Origin: Metalysinibacillus saudimassiliensis
GTDB lineage: Bacteria; Bacillota; Bacilli; Bacillales_A; Planococcaceae
Reading direction: 5' to 3'
Assembly: GCA_000935965.1 (NCBI GenBank)
Contig: LN483076.1
Location: forward strand, 277,605 to 341,604
DNA length: 64,000 nt
In this document: piece after piece, positions 1 through 9,328 of the stretch
Layout: each line of letters opens with the position of its first letter
Position numbering within the stretch: position 1 is the stretch's first letter
Notes under the pieces: model-generated
What the model saw: only the letters and a program-made list of their open reading frames with translations
What the model was told of the DNA's origin: nothing
Databases searched by the model: none
Made by a program: the position numbers and the translations under genes

Positions 1-1569
1 GAGAGTGAACATGATGAATGGGAAACAGGTCACAGCTCGACGTCTCTGTCTGCTGCTATGGGTATGGCAGCCGCACGTGACATGAAAAACGAAACAAACT
101 ATGTAGTTCCCATTATTGGTGATGGCGCACTAACGGGTGGTATGGCGCTTGAGGCATTAAATCATATTGGGCATGCAAAAACAAATATGACAGTAATTTT
201 AAATGACAATGAGATGTCCATTGCACCAAATGTTGGCGCACTTCATAGTATTTTAGGGCGTTTACGCACAGCGAAGGAATACTCTAAAGCTAAAGAAGAA
301 ATGGAAACACTAATTAATAAAATTCCTGTAGTTGGTGGCAAACTTGCTTCTACTGCAGAGCGTGTGAAGGACAGCTTGAAATATTTAGTTGTGTCAGGCG
401 TGTTTTTTGAGGAGATGGGCTTTAAATACTTAGGGCCAATTGATGGGCATGATTTTGAAGCACTTGAAACAAACCTTAAGTATGCAAAAGAAGCAAAAGG
501 TCCTGTATTAGTACACGTTATCACGAAAAAAGGTAAAGGCTATAAGCCAGCTGAGGAAGATACAGTCGGTACATGGCATGGTACAGGTCCTTATAAAATG
601 GAGACAGGTGCTTTTGTTAAATCCGCTGTTAAAGGCCCTGCATGGAGTAGCCTAGTGGCAGATACTGTAACGAAGCTTGCCGAAACGGATAAACGTATTG
701 CGACAATTACGCCTGCAATGCCTGTTGGCTCTAAGCTAGAAGGTTTTGCGAAAGCGTATCCAAATCGCTTCTTTGATGTTGGTATTGCCGAACAGCATGC
801 CGCAACAATGGCAGCAGGTATGGCAACGCAACATATGAAGCCGTTTTTAGCAATTTACTCAACCTTCTTACAACGTGCGTATGATCAAGTATTACATGAT
901 ATTGCACGTCCTAACTTAAACGTCTTTATTGGGATTGACCGTGCAGGTTTAGTAGGCGCAGATGGCGAAACACACCAAGGTGTGTTTGATATTGCCTTCT
1001 TACGTCATTTACCAAATATGGTCATTATGATGCCTAAGGACGAAAATGAAGGACAGCACATGGTAAAAACAGCGATTGACTACAATGACGGTCCAATTGC
1101 CTTGCGTTACCCACGTGGTAATGGTTTAGGCGTACCAATGGACAAAACACTTCAAGCGTTACCTATTGGTAGTTGGGAAGTGTTGCGTGAAGGTAAGGAT
1201 GCTAGCATTCTAACATTTGGTACAACTATTCCAATGGCTATGGAAGCAGCCGAAGCATTAGCTGCCCAAGGTATTGAGGTAGAAGTAGTGAACGCACGCT
1301 TTATTAAACCGATGGACGAAGCTATGCTACACCGCATTATGCAAAGTGGTAAACCTGTCCTTACAATAGAGGAAGCCGTACTTGCGGGAGGCTTTGGTAG
1401 TGGTGTGTTAGAATTTGCACATGACAATCACTATACAACAGCTATTGAACGTATCGGGATTCCTGATGAATTTATTGAGCATGGTAGTGTTAATGAGTTA
1501 TTAGCTGAAATTAACGTTACAACAGAAGAAACTATTGCGCGTATTACACAACTCGTGCAACAAAAGTAG
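1..1569 (+). CDS. dxs: 1-deoxy-D-xylulose-5-phosphate synthase (5' end outside window)
   Basis: Condenses pyruvate and glyceraldehyde 3-phosphate to DXP, the first step of the MEP isoprenoid pathway, using thiamine diphosphate in the cytosol. The frame is open from base 1, so about 110 N-terminal residues of a roughly 630-residue enzyme are missing and 522 are visible. Seen: GHSSTS near visible residue 11 (ThDP-contacting His), the ThDP motif GDGALTGG near 40 with NDN downstream, DVGIAEQHA near 260 carrying the catalytic Glu, and [15 protein letters not shown]. The C-terminal transketolase domain is complete. tlyA follows after 9 bp, as in B. subtilis, so the two are probably co-transcribed. 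Confidence 0.97.
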   Translation, partial: ESEHDEWETGHSSTSLSAAMGMAAARDMKNETNYVVPIIGDGALTGGMALEALNHIGHAKTNMTVILNDNEMSIAPNVGALHSILGRLRTAKEYSKAKEEMETLINKIPVVGGKLASTAERVKDSLKYLVVSGVFFEEMGFKYLGPIDGHDFEALETNLKYAKEAKGPVLVHVITKKGKGYKPAEEDTVGTWHGTGPYKMETGAFVKSAVKGPAWSSLVADTVTKLAETDKRIATITPAMPVGSKLEGFAKAYPNRFFDVGIAEQHAATMAAGMATQHMKPFLAIYSTFLQRAYDQVLHDIARPNLNVFIGIDRAGLVGADGETHQGVFDIAFLRHLPNMVIMMPKDENEGQHMVKTAIDYNDGPIALRYPRGNGLGVPMDKTLQALPIGSWEVLREGKDASILTFGTTIPMAMEAAEALAAQGIEVEVVNARFIKPMDEAMLHRIMQSGKPVLTIEEAVLAGGFGSGVLEFAHDNHYTTAIERIGIPDEFIEHGSVNELLAEINVTTEETIARITQLVQQK

Positions 1570-1578
1570 GTAAAAGAT

Positions 1579-2400
1579 ATGGCTACAAAACAACCTAAAG
1601 AACGCGTCGACGTATTACTCGTCGAACGCGGTCTTTGTGAGACAAGAGAAAAAGCCAAGCGTAATATTATGGCGGGACTTGTGTTTTCTAACGAGATTCG
1701 TATTGATAAGGCTGGCGAAAAAATTGCAGTAGATGCACCACTTCAAGTAAAGGGCTCAACGTTAAAATATGTGAGCCGTGGTGGATTAAAGTTAGAGAAG
1801 GCACTTGAGATTTTTGATATGTCGGTAAACAATAAATTAATGCTAGATATTGGTTCGTCAACAGGGGGCTTTACCGATTGTGCCCTGCAAAACGGCGCGC
1901 GTCATTGTTATGCACTTGACGTGGGCTCTAACCAACTCGCATGGAAAATTCGTTCAGATGAGCGTGTTACAGTAATGGAAAAAACCAATTTTCGTTATAC
2001 AACAGCGGCTGATTTAACGGAGGGTTTGCCAGAGTTTGCGACGATTGATGTATCCTTTATTTCACTATCGCTTATTTTACCTGTATTAAAACAACTATTA
2101 CTACCAGATGGCGACGTAATGGCACTCGTTAAGCCGCAATTTGAAGCAGGTAAAGAGTTCGTTGGTAAAAAAGGTATTGTGCGCGACCCTAAAGTGCACC
2201 AAATGGTACTTGAGAATACCGCTGCTATGGCAAGTAAAGTGGGCTTTATCGTCAAGGATGCTTCCTACTCACCAATTACGGGTGGCGAAGGAAATATTGA
2301 ATTTTTATTCCATTTAGTGAATCCTACTGAAAGCACAGCTAATGTGTCTTATACAGCATTTGATACACTGGTTAAAGAGGCGCATAATCAATTGAAATAG
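1579..2400 (+). CDS. tlyA: TlyA family rRNA (cytidine-2'-O)-methyltransferase
   Basis: 273 residues, the usual size. It has an N-terminal S4 RNA-binding domain (about residues 8-70, starting VDVLLVERGLCETREKAK) and then an FtsJ-type Rossmann methyltransferase domain with SAM motif LDIGSSTGGFTD near residue 92, DVSFISL and ALVKPQFEAG. Family members methylate 16S and/or 23S rRNA and some have been called hemolysins; the B. subtilis homologue is YqxC. It sits between dxs and argR as in other Bacillales. The start overlaps no gene, and TAGG of the dxs stop region serves as a weak Shine-Dalgarno site. A strong hairpin terminator follows. Confidence 0.93.
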   Translation: MATKQPKERVDVLLVERGLCETREKAKRNIMAGLVFSNEIRIDKAGEKIAVDAPLQVKGSTLKYVSRGGLKLEKALEIFDMSVNNKLMLDIGSSTGGFTDCALQNGARHCYALDVGSNQLAWKIRSDERVTVMEKTNFRYTTAADLTEGLPEFATIDVSFISLSLILPVLKQLLLPDGDVMALVKPQFEAGKEFVGKKGIVRDPKVHQMVLENTAAMASKVGFIVKDASYSPITGGEGNIEFLFHLVNPTESTANVSYTAFDTLVKEAHNQLK

Positions 2401-2403
2401 TAC

Positions 2404-2431
2404 GTGCTCACAAGCGTGAGCGCGTTTTTTC
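2404..2431 (+). terminator. Rho-independent terminator after tlyA
   Basis: GCTCAC-AAGC-GTGAGC hairpin at 2406-2421 followed by a T-rich run. It would separate dxs-tlyA from argR-recN, or cause partial read-through. Confidence 0.85.
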
Positions 2432-2500
2432 TTGTGTTTTATAAGGAAAAATGGTAGTGTAATTATACAATTATTTAACTATTTATAAGAGGTGAAAGTT

Positions 2501-2950
2501 ATGAATAAAGGGCAACGCCATATTCGTATTCGCGATATTATTGCTAATCACGATATCGAAACACAAGATGACTTAGTAGAACAATTAAAAGCAGCAGGCT
2601 ATAACATAACGCAAGCGACCGTATCACGTGATATTAAGGAGCTTCATTTAGTTAAAGTGCCATTGCAAGACGGTCGCTATAAATATAGCTTACCAGCAGA
2701 TCAACGTTTTAATCCTATCCAAAAACTACACCGTGCATTAGCGGATGCTTTCGTTAGTATTGACGGTGCTACACATTTTTTAGTTATGAAAACATTGCCA
2801 GGTAATGCGAATGCTATCGCATCTTTACTAGATCATTTAGACTGGGAAGAAATCATGGGAACAATCTCAGGGGATGACACAATTCTAATTATTTGTCACA
2901 ATGAAGAAGAGCGAGAGGAAATTAAAAAGCGCTTATTAGAAATGTTGTAA
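2501..2950 (+). CDS. argR: Arginine repressor ArgR/AhrC
   Basis: 149 residues. The N-terminal winged-helix DNA-binding domain carries the [16 protein letters not shown] motif near residues 40-55, and the C-terminal domain ([11 protein letters not shown] and GDDTILIIC) binds L-arginine and makes the hexamer. It represses arginine biosynthesis and activates catabolism in Bacillus. The ATG at 2501 is chosen over an in-frame GTG at 2492 because AGAGGTG lies 6 bases upstream of the ATG and would be too close to the GTG. An AT-rich stretch at 2455-2480 could hold an autoregulatory ARG box, but none was matched convincingly. recN follows after 15 bp. Confidence 0.96.
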   Translation: MNKGQRHIRIRDIIANHDIETQDDLVEQLKAAGYNITQATVSRDIKELHLVKVPLQDGRYKYSLPADQRFNPIQKLHRALADAFVSIDGATHFLVMKTLPGNANAIASLLDHLDWEEIMGTISGDDTILIICHNEEEREEIKKRLLEML

Positions 2951-2965
2951 TCGAGGTGGTAGCTG

Positions 2966-4651
2966 TTGTTAAGGGAATTAAGTATTCGCAACTTCGCGAT
3001 TATTGAAGACTTAACGGTTAGCTTTTCAGATGGATTAACCGTTTTAACAGGTGAAACAGGTGCAGGTAAATCAATTATTATTGATGCTGTACATTTATTA
3101 GCAGGTGGGCGTGGATCACAGGAATTTATTCGACATGGCACGCGTAAGGCAGAGCTAGGTGGGTTATTTCAAATTAATGTGAGCACGCACCCTGTTTTTG
3201 CTCGTTTAGAAGAAGCTGGTATTGAGTGCGAGGAAGGAACGATTGTTTTACGTCGTGATCTTAATGATAGTGGTAAAAGTGTATGCCGTGTTAACGGTAA
3301 GCTAGTACCGCTTTCTGTACTGCGCGATATTGGCTCACATTTGATTGATATCCATGGTCAGCACGAAAACCAAGAGCTTATGGATGAAAAGCGTCATATC
3401 CATTTACTTGATCAATTTGGGCAAGAGGCATTAGGTGACAGTGTGGCTAAGTACCGCGAGCGCTATGCGGAGTTTAAGCAGTTGCGCCGTGAGCTAGAGG
3501 CTGTGTCAATTGATGAGCAACGTATTGCACAGCGCATTGATTTATTTCAGTTTCAGTTAAATGAACTAGAAATGGCAGGTCTTCAAGTAGGCGAGGAAGA
3601 AAGCCTGTTAGATGAGCGCAAACGTTTAATGAACTTTAATAAAATTTATGAAGCCTCGCATATTGCTTATGAGGCTATTTCTGGCGACCAAAAAGGGTTG
3701 GACTGGATTCGTCAAGCTATGCAATCTTTAGAAGAAGCAGCGCAAATTGACGAGCAGTTTAAAGAAGCATCAGAAGCGGTAGCATCAGCCTTTTATACGC
3801 TAGAAGACGCCGCCTATCAAACGCAAAGTGCAGTAGATGGCTTAGAATTTGACCCAGAACGTTTAAACGAGGTAGAGGAGCGCCTAACGGTTATCCAAAC
3901 GATGAAACGTAAGTACGGTGCAACGATTGAGGATATATTAGCGTATGAAACGCGTATTGCTAGTGAGTTAGAAGAACTTTTACATCATGACGAAACCTTA
4001 CACAAAAAAGAACAACAAGTGAAAGCCTTTAAAAAAGAGCTACGTACGCAAGCACTAGCACTGACGGAACTTCGTAAAGAAGCAGCACAGGGCTTAAGTG
4101 AGGCGATTATGCATGAGTTACGAGGTTTGCATATGGAGAAGGCAAAATTTGTCGTGCATTTTAAAGAAAATGTACAGTTTGATGATAATGGCTTAGATGA
4201 TGTTGCATTTTATATTTCCACTAACGTTGGAGAGCCGCCAAAATCACTACCTAAAATTGCTTCAGGTGGTGAGCTGTCACGTATGATGCTGGCACTAAAA
4301 ACGATTTTTTCTTCTAATAATGGTGTAACTTCTATTATTTTTGATGAGGTAGATACTGGGGTTAGCGGGCGCGTGGCACAAGCTATTGCCGAAAAAATTG
4401 CGGAAGTTTCGGTTAATTCGCAGGTGCTGTGTATTTCGCACTTGCCACAAGTAGCGGCAATGGCAGATCATCATTACTTTATAAAAAAAGAAGTAGAAGA
4501 TAATCGTACGCATACTTCCCTAACAGAAATTGATGAGCAGGCACGCATTGAGGAACTGTCACGTATGATGAGTGGCGCAGAAATTACAGAGGCGACATTA
4601 CGTCATGCAGCAGAGCTACGTGCAATGGCAAATGAGCATAAAAAAAGCTAG
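2966..4651 (+). CDS. recN: DNA repair protein RecN
   Basis: 561-residue SMC-like ATPase acting early in recombinational repair of double-strand breaks. Seen: Walker A GETGAGKS at residues 29-36, long charged coiled-coil arms from about 150 to 370, ABC signature SGGELSRMM near 435 and Walker B IIFDEVDTGVSG near 455. The start is TTG at 2966 with GAGGTGG 6 bases upstream. It is the last gene of the argR-recN unit and is followed by a strong terminator. In B. subtilis the next gene is spoIVB, which is missing here. Confidence 0.97.
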   Translation: MLRELSIRNFAIIEDLTVSFSDGLTVLTGETGAGKSIIIDAVHLLAGGRGSQEFIRHGTRKAELGGLFQINVSTHPVFARLEEAGIECEEGTIVLRRDLNDSGKSVCRVNGKLVPLSVLRDIGSHLIDIHGQHENQELMDEKRHIHLLDQFGQEALGDSVAKYRERYAEFKQLRRELEAVSIDEQRIAQRIDLFQFQLNELEMAGLQVGEEESLLDERKRLMNFNKIYEASHIAYEAISGDQKGLDWIRQAMQSLEEAAQIDEQFKEASEAVASAFYTLEDAAYQTQSAVDGLEFDPERLNEVEERLTVIQTMKRKYGATIEDILAYETRIASELEELLHHDETLHKKEQQVKAFKKELRTQALALTELRKEAAQGLSEAIMHELRGLHMEKAKFVVHFKENVQFDDNGLDDVAFYISTNVGEPPKSLPKIASGGELSRMMLALKTIFSSNNGVTSIIFDEVDTGVSGRVAQAIAEKIAEVSVNSQVLCISHLPQVAAMADHHYFIKKEVEDNRTHTSLTEIDEQARIEELSRMMSGAEITEATLRHAAELRAMANEHKKS

Positions 4652-4655
4652 CTAT

Positions 4656-4700
4656 AAGCCTGAGATGTTAGGGTTTACCTACATCTGAGGCTTATTTTTG
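4656..4700 (+). terminator. Rho-independent terminator after recN
   Basis: Arms AAGCCTGAGATGT (4656-4668) and ACATCTGAGGCTT (4681-4693) pair with one mismatch around a 12-base loop, followed by ATTTTTG. Confidence 0.9.
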
Positions 4701-4943
4701 TTAGTTTCCAACACCTATTTATGCCCTAAACATCGCAAACATCTTCTATATTGAATAAAATTACCTATTTCGTGCCGTATTTGTGGTTAGCTATACGTTT
4801 TTTTACTACAATGTATGGAATAACGTATAAACAATAGAGAAAGGTTTAAACTGATAGCTATACGGCTATAGAAATAAGTGAATTATTAAGTAAACGTTAG
4901 TTTTTTGTAAATAGACAGATAGAGGCAGAGAGGGGGCTGTGAT
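4701..4943 (+). promoter_or_regulatory. spo0A upstream region
   Basis: About 240 bp with no gene. It is AT-rich and contains TACAAT near 4804 as a possible -10 element, but I could not pair it with a convincing -35. I found no clear 0A box (TGTCGAA) or sigma-H promoter. The Shine-Dalgarno site for spo0A is AGAGGGGG just before the ATG. Confidence 0.35.
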
Positions 4944-5672
4944 ATGACAAAGGTTAGAGTGGCAATCGCCGATGACAACAAAGACATCATAGATGGTATG
5001 CTGGCGTATTTTCAATCACACCCGCACATTGAGATTGTTGCAACAGCTTCAAATGGGCATACGTGTATTAAAATGATTGAAGAGCATAAGCCAGATATTG
5101 TTTTGCTTGACAATGTAATGCCACACTTAGATGGACTAGCCGTTCTAGAGCAAGTATCAAAATATGAACAAGAGCAACGTACAAATTTGCAAATTATTAT
5201 GTGTACTGCATTTGCACGTGACGAGATTATGCAACAAGCAGCTCATCACGGCGCAGCTTATTTTATCTCTAAACCTTTTGCGTTTGAGCAAGTAGAGCGA
5301 AAAATATTAGCTTGTGTTGAAGAGGGTAAACGGTCTGATTTAAGCATAGAGCAACAAGTAACCGCTATATTAATTCGTTTAGGTATTCCATCTCATTTGA
5401 AGGGTTATACTTATTTAAACGAAGCGATTCAATGTGTGTACCAGGACCGTCATACGTTAAATTCAATTATGGGTGAGGTGTACTTGCCTATTGCTATGCG
5501 TTATAAAGTAACCGAACAGAGTGTAGAACGCGCGATACGCTCAGTCATTAATAAAGTATGGGAGCAAGACCCGCTTCCTCCCGAAATATGTGAGCTATTT
5601 TCAGCAGATGGTAAAAAACCGACAAACTCTGTGTTTATTGGGACAGTTGTAGACCGATATCGCTGGCAGTAA
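4944..5672 (+). CDS. spo0A: Stage 0 sporulation response regulator Spo0A (divergent)
   Basis: 242 residues against 267 in B. subtilis; the difference is mostly a shortened linker. The receiver domain (1-120) has the acidic pair D10-D11, phospho-acceptor D56 within LLDNVMPHLDGLAVLE, and the Lys of SKPF. The C-terminal Spo0A-specific DNA-binding domain (about 135-240) keeps LGIPSHLKGYTYL, the recognition helix SVERAIRS and the KPTNS signature. The family is the phosphorelay-controlled master regulator of sporulation and stationary phase. Sequence outside these motifs is strongly diverged, and spoIVB is absent upstream, so its role here may be non-sporulation gene control. It is transcribed as a single gene between two terminators. 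Confidence 0.9.
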   Translation: MTKVRVAIADDNKDIIDGMLAYFQSHPHIEIVATASNGHTCIKMIEEHKPDIVLLDNVMPHLDGLAVLEQVSKYEQEQRTNLQIIMCTAFARDEIMQQAAHHGAAYFISKPFAFEQVERKILACVEEGKRSDLSIEQQVTAILIRLGIPSHLKGYTYLNEAIQCVYQDRHTLNSIMGEVYLPIAMRYKVTEQSVERAIRSVINKVWEQDPLPPEICELFSADGKKPTNSVFIGTVVDRYRWQ

Positions 5673-5677
5673 ACTCA

Positions 5678-5720
5678 AGAGCTTGGAAATCCTTTTTATC
5701 GGATTTTCAAGCTCTTTTTA
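5678..5720 (+). terminator. Rho-independent terminator after spo0A
   Basis: AGAGCTTGGAAATCC pairs with GGATTTTCAAGCTCT (small mismatch) around TTTTTATC, then TTTTTA. Confidence 0.88.
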
Positions 5721-5838
5721 GGTATAAAAACCTTGTTAACTATTTAGAAATAGGAGTAAGGACCTTAAAAATAGCGTCATGCTAAACAAATGTCGCAATA
5801 TTGATTATACTTACTACAGAGAGATAGGAGGGATAGCA

Positions 5839-7407
5839 ATGACCATTATACATAACGATTATTTTGCCCTAGAAAGTAAAGGGGACAAAGTACTTATTCA
5901 AGTTGTACAAAGTGGCTTTTCATTAAAACAATTTGATATGATTTTACGCTCACATCCACGTATTAAGTTAACGAACTTTTCGTCATTAAAAAATGCACTT
6001 GAGCAGGCAAATGAGCAATGGATTGAAATAGGGCTATGGCTACCTACAATTGAAGTGGATATCGCCAAGGACAAGATGTCAGCAACCGTTACCATTTACG
6101 AAACGCTAGATGTGATTATGCGTGAGGAGGAGGCATTGCAGGCACAAATTACACAAGCTTTGCAACAAAGTAATGTAGTGTTTGGTGTAAAGCCTGTACC
6201 AGCGGCAATGATTGTGCCAGGCAAAGCAGTGTTAATTGCCCAGGGAGCTGAGCCAATTGATGGTGAGGATGCTAAGATTACGTATTTACCAAAGCCAGAG
6301 CGCAAGCCTGTGATTAAGGCAGATGGTAAAGCAGATTACTATGAAATGAATTTTATAACGGAAATCCGTGAAGGTTCATGGCTAGGCGAAAAAATCCTAG
6401 CCACAGATGGTACAGCAGGTACAAATGTGCTAGGGCAAACGATTCCTGCAAAAAAGGGGCGCGATTTTCCGATTCGTTATGATAAAAAATCATCGTATGA
6501 GGAAGAAGAACAAGGTAAAATTGTTATACGCTCTAAGATTTCGGGTATTTTAACTGATGATAAAGGGATGATTAAGGTTAGCCATCATTTACCCATCGCA
6601 GGCGATGTTGGTGTAGAGACAGGTAACCTACAATTTGATGGTACGATTACGATACGTGGGACAGTAGCTGCTGGCTTTCGTGTGATTGCCAAGGGTGATA
6701 TTTCGATTGAGGGCGCAAATGGTGTAAGTGGCGCTGAACTCATTAAATCACTTGAGGGTGATATTTACATCCGAGGGGGCATTTTTGGCCTAGGTAAAAC
6801 AAAAGTTGAAGCAGGCGGCAGTATTTTTGTAAAGCATGTTAATGAAGCGCAGCTCGAAGCGGGCGAAGCAATCAATATTGGGGTATATGCGGTAGGCTCT
6901 AATTTACGTGCGCATACGATTATGGTAGATGAGCGTAAAGGGAAGTTAATGGGTGGTGAGGCTATTGCTAAAAGTAGTATTATCACTGCGATTTCAGGCA
7001 ATCACCTTGAACGTCGTACCAATTTAATTATTGATAGTGTCAATAAGCAAGAAGTATACAGCGAAATTCAACAACGTGCGCAAGCGTTTAAAGATAACCA
7101 GCAACGCCTCACAGAGCTAGAGGGTATGTTGGCTAAACTAGCACAAGTTGCACAGTTAGATAGTAAACAGCAAGTACTGCGTCAGCAATTACAGGAGCAA
7201 CATGTAGCCTTATTAGATACACTAATGCGTGAGGACTTCGAAATTAAAGAAATGATGGAGAAGGTACGTCAAAGTGGTAAGGAGGAAATCCTTGTCACCA
7301 AACAGGCTCACCCTGGCACATATATTCAAATTGGTAAAAAATCATCACTCTTTACGAAAGAACGGAAGGGGCGATTCAAATTGGAATTTGGTGAATTAAA
7401 TGTATAA
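5839..7407 (+). CDS. FapA family (DUF342) polymer-forming protein
   Basis: 522 residues from the ATG at 5839, which has GATAGGAGG 8 bases upstream; an in-frame ATG at 5779 has no such site. The region from about 170 to 400 is rich in Gly and beta-branched residues with repeating short beta segments (GTIT, GTVAAGF, GDISIEGANG, GDIYIRGGIFG, GSIFVKHV), typical of the FapA beta-helix, followed by a coiled coil of roughly 80 residues (about 405-485). Relatives are annotated flagellar assembly protein A, but there are no flagellar genes nearby and the function is unclear. It overlaps the next gene by 8 bp, so translation is probably coupled. Confidence 0.85.
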   Translation: MTIIHNDYFALESKGDKVLIQVVQSGFSLKQFDMILRSHPRIKLTNFSSLKNALEQANEQWIEIGLWLPTIEVDIAKDKMSATVTIYETLDVIMREEEALQAQITQALQQSNVVFGVKPVPAAMIVPGKAVLIAQGAEPIDGEDAKITYLPKPERKPVIKADGKADYYEMNFITEIREGSWLGEKILATDGTAGTNVLGQTIPAKKGRDFPIRYDKKSSYEEEEQGKIVIRSKISGILTDDKGMIKVSHHLPIAGDVGVETGNLQFDGTITIRGTVAAGFRVIAKGDISIEGANGVSGAELIKSLEGDIYIRGGIFGLGKTKVEAGGSIFVKHVNEAQLEAGEAINIGVYAVGSNLRAHTIMVDERKGKLMGGEAIAKSSIITAISGNHLERRTNLIIDSVNKQEVYSEIQQRAQAFKDNQQRLTELEGMLAKLAQVAQLDSKQQVLRQQLQEQHVALLDTLMREDFEIKEMMEKVRQSGKEEILVTKQAHPGTYIQIGKKSSLFTKERKGRFKLEFGELNV

Positions 7408-8125
7408 CAAACTAGATGTATATGCGCATCGCGGCGCATCATCAACCGCGACAGAAAATACAATGGCGGCATTTGAGGAGGCGCGTTTACTTGGTGCTAC
7501 GGGTGTAGAGTTAGATGTGCATTTTTCAAGTGATAATGTGCCAGTCGTATTTCATGATGAGTCATTGCAACGTATGACAGGTGTACGCAAAGTCATTACA
7601 GAGGTGACAATTAAGGAGCTAATGAAGCTCAAACAAGGCAATCGCTTTACGCGTCGTATTTTAGGCAATCGTATTACGCTCTTTCAAGAGGTTGCGCAGT
7701 GGGCAGAGCAATATGCAATCCCATTAAATGTGGAGTTAAAACCTACGATGGTAGGTAATGAACAAGCCATTTTAGATTTTTTACACACGCTCGATTTACC
7801 AAAGGGTAGCCATATTTCGTCATTTGACGAAGTGTTACTAGCAACGGTACGCAGGGAGCGCCCTGATATTGCGGTAGCCTTACTTGCAACAAAAGCAACA
7901 GACTGGGAGGCATTAAAGGACAAAAATGTCCAGTTTGTGCATGCGCATAAGCGACACTATAAGCCGGAAAAAGTGCAACAGGTAGAAAAAGCTGGACTAA
8001 CGATGCGTCTATATGGCATCGAAGGTACAGAGGACTTTTTGGCGAAGCCGCATGAAGCAATTGCAGGTTATATTACGGACTATCCTGAACAAGTATTAGC
8101 AGCGATAAAGAAGGTGAAACGATGA
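7400..8125 (+). CDS. yqiK: Glycerophosphodiester phosphodiesterase family protein
   Basis: 241 residues, full length for the GDPD TIM-barrel family that hydrolyses glycerophosphodiesters to glycerol 3-phosphate and an alcohol. Catalytic signatures are present: AHRGASSTATENTMAAF at residues 9-25 (first His, Arg and Glu), GVELDVHFSSDNVPVVFHDESL near 37 (Glu, Asp and second His) and NVELKP near 112. There is no signal peptide, so it should be cytosolic. The position near spo0A matches B. subtilis yqiK. It starts inside the fapA-like gene and overlaps the next gene by 4 bp (ATGA). Confidence 0.92.
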   Translation: MYNKLDVYAHRGASSTATENTMAAFEEARLLGATGVELDVHFSSDNVPVVFHDESLQRMTGVRKVITEVTIKELMKLKQGNRFTRRILGNRITLFQEVAQWAEQYAIPLNVELKPTMVGNEQAILDFLHTLDLPKGSHISSFDEVLLATVRRERPDIAVALLATKATDWEALKDKNVQFVHAHKRHYKPEKVQQVEKAGLTMRLYGIEGTEDFLAKPHEAIAGYITDYPEQVLAAIKKVKR

Positions 8126-8721
8126 ATATTGCATTATTAGGAGGTACTGGTCGCACAGGGCAACATTTTTTGCAACTTGCGCAGGAAGAGGGTCATACGA
8201 TTACGATGTTAAGTCGTAAGCCCGTAACAGTTGAAGGTGTAAATGTAGTGGTGGGAGACGCTACAAACGAACAAGCACTAGCTGAGGTAGTGCAAGGGGC
8301 CGATGTTATTGTAAGTGCACTCGGTACAGACAATGCACATGTGTTAGAACGTTTTACAAAGGTAGTAATTGCGTTAGTTCCAACAGCACGTATTATTACG
8401 GTGGGGACAGCTGCTATTTTACAAAGTCGTTTAGATGCGACTAAGTTACGCTACGAAGCGGGTGATACGAAGCGTCGTTCTACTACGGCTGCAGAGGATC
8501 ATCATAAGATGTTTACACAATTGCAAAATAGTAATATGCGCTGGACAATTGTTTGTCCAACCTATTTACCAGAAGGGCCTGTATCAGCTAATTATCGTGT
8601 TGAAGTAGATTATTTACCAAACGATGCTGTACAAATTACAACGGGTGAAGTGGCACATTGTGTGTATGACGTAATGCAACAAGCTAGCTATATTGGTACA
8701 CGTATCGGTATTGCACAATAA
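8122..8721 (+). CDS. NAD(P)-binding Rossmann protein (NmrA/SDR_a5-like)
   Basis: 199 residues with an N-terminal dinucleotide-binding signature LLGGTGRTGQ at residues 4-13 and a GADVIVSALGTDN strand, as in atypical short-chain dehydrogenases (NmrA, YwnB, BLVRB-like). There is no classical YxxxK active site, so it may be a sensor or a reductase of unknown substrate. It is the last gene of the DUF342-GDPD cluster, translationally coupled by ATGA overlap. Confidence 0.85.
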   Translation: MNIALLGGTGRTGQHFLQLAQEEGHTITMLSRKPVTVEGVNVVVGDATNEQALAEVVQGADVIVSALGTDNAHVLERFTKVVIALVPTARIITVGTAAILQSRLDATKLRYEAGDTKRRSTTAAEDHHKMFTQLQNSNMRWTIVCPTYLPEGPVSANYRVEVDYLPNDAVQITTGEVAHCVYDVMQQASYIGTRIGIAQ

Positions 8722-8726
8722 CATAT

Positions 8727-8774
8727 AAAAAAGAGTTACCTAAGCCGCTTAGTTTGCGGAGGTAACTCTTTTTT
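8727..8774. terminator. Bidirectional terminator between convergent genes
   Basis: AAAAAAGAGTTACCT (8727-8741) pairs with AGGTAACTCTTTTTT (8760-8774), with an inner CCGC/GCGG stem. A and T tracts on both sides let it serve the gene on the left and yqzF on the right; it reaches the yqzF stop codon. Confidence 0.9.
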
Positions 8775-9010
8775 TATTTCTTTGAAAAGCGTGGTGCTAC
8801 CTTACCTTTTTTGCGGTCGCGGTGTAATAAAAATCCTGCAAAAAAACCAAAGCCTAATACAAAGCCTACAACACCAAGCACAAATTGTAGCCATAAAAAC
8901 GGAATAGGGCTAATTAAGATACCGAATAATGTATCGCGCATTAATTTAATACCGCCAGCTGCCATGAGTCCAGGTATGAGCATGATGAGAAACGCTACAA
9001 AACGAGCCAT
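8774..9010 (-). CDS. yqzF: DUF2627 (YqzF-like) small membrane protein
   Basis: 78 residues from ATG at 9010, with GAGGAGG 7 bases upstream; the GTG one codon earlier is too close. There are two hydrophobic helices (about 4-24 and 35-62), a conserved middle IKLMRDTLFGI, and a basic tail. It matches the DUF2627 family, which in B. subtilis (yqzF) lies beside the bkd locus, as it does here. The function is unknown. Confidence 0.85.
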   Translation of the reverse strand: MARFVAFLIMLIPGLMAAGGIKLMRDTLFGILISPIPFLWLQFVLGVVGFVLGFGFFAGFLLHRDRKKGKVAPRFSKK

Positions 9011-9256
9011 CACTTTTCCTCCTCTATTTTAAATTACTCTTTGCCTTAGTATACCTTGCAAAGAGGTGCATTACCACTAACTCAGTTAGCATATTTAGTA
9101 TGCGGAATAATACATTACAATAATAAAGCAAACAATAAAAGCTACGCTAAACAGCGGATAAAGTATTATTAACAGAAAATTCTACATTTTCGAAAAGTAA
9201 TTTTATTAGTTGAAAATAGAGAAAATAGTTGCGTTTAAGCAGGATTATCAGTAATC

Positions 9257-9289
9257 TAAGATTAACACGCAAGCAAGAAAGCGCTTTAA
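9257..9289 (+). promoter_or_regulatory. Candidate bcd promoter -10 and cre-like site
   Basis: AGAAAGCGCTTTAA at 9276-9289 matches 12 of 14 bases of the CcpA site TGAAAGCGCTTTCA. A possible -10 (TAAGAT, 9257-9262) with a weak -35 (TTTAAG) 17 bp upstream would put the site just after the transcription start, a repressing position. The rest of the 9011-9328 gap shows no gene. A near-CodY palindrome (ATTTTCGAAAAG, near 9187-9198) lacks the central base. No sigma-54 -24/-12 promoter was found, although the B. subtilis bkd operon uses one. Confidence 0.5.
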
Positions 9290-9328
9290 AAGCGGACGTG
9301 TCAGGTTAAGTTAAAGGGGATGGCTTTT

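Noticed and set aside
4701..4943. 0A boxes or sigma-H promoter before spo0A
   Set aside because: No TGTCGAA or its complement; only loosely similar AT-rich words.
9020..9328. Sigma-54 promoter for bcd
   Set aside because: No TGGCAC-N5-TTGCA pattern could be found.
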